DNA from: Ruania rhizosphaerae
GTDB lineage: Bacteria; Actinomycetota; Actinomycetes; Actinomycetales; Beutenbergiaceae
Assembly (NCBI RefSeq): GCF_009805705.1
Contig: NZ_VSMB01000009.1
Coordinates: forward strand, 62,001-126,000
Length of the DNA: 64,000 bases
Direction: 5' to 3'
The position numbers and the translations under genes were made by a program. Within the stretch, counting starts at the first letter, position 1; each line of letters starts with the position of its first letter. The notes below the pieces were generated by a model that worked only from the letters and a program-made list of their open reading frames with translations, had not been told where the DNA came from and ran no database searches. This document shows positions 61,702-64,000 of the stretch, in pieces.

Positions 61702-63258
61702 ATGGCATTGCTCGCGATCGACGCAGGCACGGGGAGCGTCCGTGCGGTGATCTTCGACGAGACCGGCACGCAGCTCGCTGCCGCGGGCCGGGAGTGGGAG
61801 CACCGCAACGATCCACGCTTCCCCGGGTCGATGGACTTCGAGGTGGACCGTAACTTCGGGCTCGTCAGCGAGAGCATCCGTGAGGCGCTTGAACTCGCCG
61901 GACTGCGTGGATCGGATATTGCCGGCGTGAGTGCGACGAGCATGCGCGAGGGTTTCGTCGCCTTCGACGCCGCCGGCAAAGAGCTGTGGGCATGCGCCAA
62001 CGTCGATGCGCGTGCCTCCGCAGAGGTGACGGAGCTGCGCGAGCTCGGGGCCCAGATCGAAGCGGAGTCCTACGCGATCTCCGGGCAGACCTTCGCGCTG
62101 AGTGCCCAGCCCCGCCTGCGGTGGCTCGCCAAGCACCTGCCGGAGATCTACGAGCGTATCGACGCGATCGAGATGCTCAGTGACTGGGTACTCACCCGGC
62201 TCACCGGCGTCACGGTGAGCGAACCGACCAATGCCTGTACCAGCGGTATGTTCTCGCTCGAGGACAGGGCGTGGTCGGCGGAGATCGCGCGGATGTGCGG
62301 CTTGCGAGACGACATCTTCCCGCGGGTGGTCGAGCCCGGGTCGATCGTCGGCGAGGTGACGGCGCGGGCCGCCGAGACCACGGGTCTCGCGGTGGGTACG
62401 CCCGTCGTCGCCGGCGGCGGCGATGCGCAGCTGGCAGCACTGGCCCTGGGGGTGGTCGACCCCGGGCAGACCGCGATCTCAGGCGGGACCTTCTGGCAGC
62501 AGATGGTCAACATCAGTGAGCTGCGGACTGATCCGCAGATGCGTATCCGCGTGGACTGCCATGCGATCCCGGGAGTGTGGCAGGCGGAGGGCATCGTCTT
62601 CACACCCGGCCTGGCGGCACGGTGGTTCCGGGACGCATTCGGTGGACCGGAGAAGGAACGAGCCGCGCGAGAGGGCCGCGATCCCTACGACCTGCTGACC
62701 GAGCGAGCCGGCCACGTCCCGCCCGGATCGCACGGCGTGATCCCGATCTTCTCCGACGTCATGAACTACGGGGCATGGATGCACGCAGCACCTTCGTTCC
62801 TCAACCTCTCGCTGGACGTGGCGCGGTCCGGAACCGACGTGCTGTTCCGGGCCCTCATGGAGAACGCGGCCATCGTCACCCGCGGCAACCTGGGGGTGAT
62901 CGCCTCCTTCACCGGAACCTCCTCCGACGAGGTGGTCTTCGCCAGCGGCGCGGCCAAGAGCCCGGTGTGGACGCAGATCGTCGCCGATGTGCTGCAGGTG
63001 CCGGTGCGAGTCCCGGTGGTGAAGGAGGCGACCGCGCTCGGTGCGGCCTTGTGCGCCGGTGCTGCGGTGGGATCGTTCGACGATCTCGCCTCCGCCGGCC
63101 GGTCGGTGGCGGCATGGGAGCGGGTGGTCGAACCGGACGTAGCGAACGCAGGCGTCTACGACGAGGCCTACGGACGTTGGCAGGCGGCCTATCCCGCGCA
63201 GCTGGAGCTCGCCCGGTCCGGCGTGACCGAGCCGATGTGGCGAGCCCCCGGAATCTGA
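61702..63258 (+). CDS. FGGY-family kinase, LsrK (autoinducer-2 kinase)-like
   Basis: 518 residues from ATG 61702. Beyond the FGGY fold it shares many segments with enteric LsrK: AIDAGTGSVRAVIFD, a SMREG segment, ANVDARA, GGTFWQQ, IPIFSDVMNYG and the closing WRAPGI. That is far closer than to xylulose or glycerol kinases. LsrK phosphorylates the open AI-2 molecule. No lsrACDB, lsrF, lsrG or lsrR is present here, so the real substrate could be AI-2-like or a related sugar. Confidence 0.85.
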   Translation: MALLAIDAGTGSVRAVIFDETGTQLAAAGREWEHRNDPRFPGSMDFEVDRNFGLVSESIREALELAGLRGSDIAGVSATSMREGFVAFDAAGKELWACANVDARASAEVTELRELGAQIEAESYAISGQTFALSAQPRLRWLAKHLPEIYERIDAIEMLSDWVLTRLTGVTVSEPTNACTSGMFSLEDRAWSAEIARMCGLRDDIFPRVVEPGSIVGEVTARAAETTGLAVGTPVVAGGGDAQLAALALGVVDPGQTAISGGTFWQQMVNISELRTDPQMRIRVDCHAIPGVWQAEGIVFTPGLAARWFRDAFGGPEKERAAREGRDPYDLLTERAGHVPPGSHGVIPIFSDVMNYGAWMHAAPSFLNLSLDVARSGTDVLFRALMENAAIVTRGNLGVIASFTGTSSDEVVFASGAAKSPVWTQIVADVLQVPVRVPVVKEATALGAALCAGAAVGSFDDLASAGRSVAAWERVVEPDVANAGVYDEAYGRWQAAYPAQLELARSGVTEPMWRAPGI

Positions 63259-63289
63259 CAAGACCTAAAGAACCTGAGAAGGAGCGAAC

Positions 63290-64000
63290 ATGGCAGCAGA
63301 GCTGGAAGGAATGGTCATCGCCGTCACCGGGACCTCCCGCGGCCTCGGCGAGGCCACGGCGAAGGTCCTCGCGACCAATGGTGCGAGCGTCGTAGCCGCG
63401 AGCCGGGACGAGGCGCTCCTGGACGACCTCACCGCGAGCATTCGCGATGTGGGCGGTTCGATCACACCCGTCCTGGCCGACGTCACCGACGAGGCACAGG
63501 TGGCCTCGATCGTCGAGCGCGCCGTGCAGGTGCACGGCCGGCTGGACGGCATGGTGAACAACGCCGGGGTGATCCGGGTCGACTCGGTGGAGCAGATGAG
63601 CGCCGACGACTGGGACGTCGTCAACAACGTGAACGTCAAGGGCGTGTTCTACGGCTGCAAGCACGCCGTCCGGCAGTTCCTCCAGCAGGGGACTTCGGGT
63701 GCGATCGTGAATGTCTCGTCCGTCTCGGCCCTCGTCGGCATGGCCGGTCAGCCTGCGTACGCCGCCTCGAAAGGGGCCGTCAACGCGTTGAGCCGACAGG
63801 TCGCCGTCGAGTATGCCGAGCGAGGGGTGCGCTGCAACGTCGTGGGCCCCGGGTCCATGGACGGCCAGATGTTCCGGCAGTACCTGGCCGGACAGGACGA
63901 TCCGGACGCCGCCGAGGCAGCCGTGCGGGCCGCGCACGCCATGAATCGCGTCGCCGATCCACGGGAGGTGGCCGAAGCGATCTCGTTCCTCCTCTCACCG
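63290..64000 (+). CDS. Short-chain dehydrogenase/reductase (partial, cut by window end)
   Basis: 237 codons visible; AAGGAG precedes ATG 63290. Classical SDR motifs: cofactor loop TGTSRGLGE, NNAG, and the catalytic Ser and YAASK. Probably NAD(P)-dependent oxidation of a sugar, polyol or sugar acid in the same pathway. The last few residues lie beyond the window. Confidence 0.92.
   Translation, partial: MAAELEGMVIAVTGTSRGLGEATAKVLATNGASVVAASRDEALLDDLTASIRDVGGSITPVLADVTDEAQVASIVERAVQVHGRLDGMVNNAGVIRVDSVEQMSADDWDVVNNVNVKGVFYGCKHAVRQFLQQGTSGAIVNVSSVSALVGMAGQPAYAASKGAVNALSRQVAVEYAERGVRCNVVGPGSMDGQMFRQYLAGQDDPDAAEAAVRAAHAMNRVADPREVAEAISFLLSP

Noticed and set aside
61702-63258. Calling the cluster an Lsr quorum-sensing operon
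   Set aside because: Only the kinase resembles Lsr. The transporter is of the peptide type and lsrR, lsrF and lsrG are absent.

Overview
The window is high-GC actinobacterial chromosome, most likely from the order Micrococcales. The gene order fits this: cydABDC, RNase E, rplU-rpmA-obgE-proB, proA-nadD-rsfS-phosphatase. GTG starts are frequent, ATGA/GTGA gene overlaps are common, and one leader carries an actinobacterial SAM-IV riboswitch. I would not name a genus from this sequence alone.

Left part (1-15346). A minus-strand cytochrome bd operon (cydA, cydB, cydD, cydC running off the edge) is divergent from a large RNase E gene. A 680-residue membrane protein of unknown function and an S51 peptidase lie between RNase E and the ribosomal L21/L27 pair. 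obgE and proB follow.

First accessory block (15347-23306). It separates proB from proA. It holds an ECF sigma factor, a small protein, a cytoplasmic subtilisin-like protease with five PLIETN repeats, and a TPR-CHAT (caspase-like) protease, all tightly coupled. Next comes a sulfur-regulated unit: a strong promoter, a SAM-IV riboswitch, a 28-residue Cys/Met-rich leader peptide and a luciferase-like monooxygenase. An MFS transporter closes the block.

Conserved block (23490-28141). It contains proA, a 53-residue membrane protein, nadD, a proline/acid-rich membrane protein, rsfS, a histidine phosphatase and tRNA-Ala(GGC).

Island (about 28141-43025). It is inserted behind tRNA-Ala. It contains an IS481-type remnant, an IS3-family element, a broken large serine recombinase, a type I restriction-modification operon (hsdM, hsdS, TIGR02391-type protein, hsdR, YgjP-like metalloprotease) and a Hachiman-like HamA/HamB pair. 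An HTH protein lies at the far edge, beside a 20-bp sequence that matches the tRNA 3' end at 16 of 20 positions.

Right part (43026-64000). It holds a TetR/VOC pair with a double operator, a MerR plus GyrI-like pair, an ABC exporter with a divergent TetR regulator and a KefB-type antiporter. A long plus-strand uptake and catabolism cluster follows. It has a five-gene peptide/opine-type ABC importer, an aldo/keto reductase, a four-carbon acid-sugar kinase, GlcG-like and RbsD-like proteins, a lectin-fold protein, a kinase closely resembling LsrK, and an SDR dehydrogenase cut by the window end. Together these look like uptake, oxidation, mutarotation and phosphorylation of a carbohydrate whose identity the sequence does not reveal.
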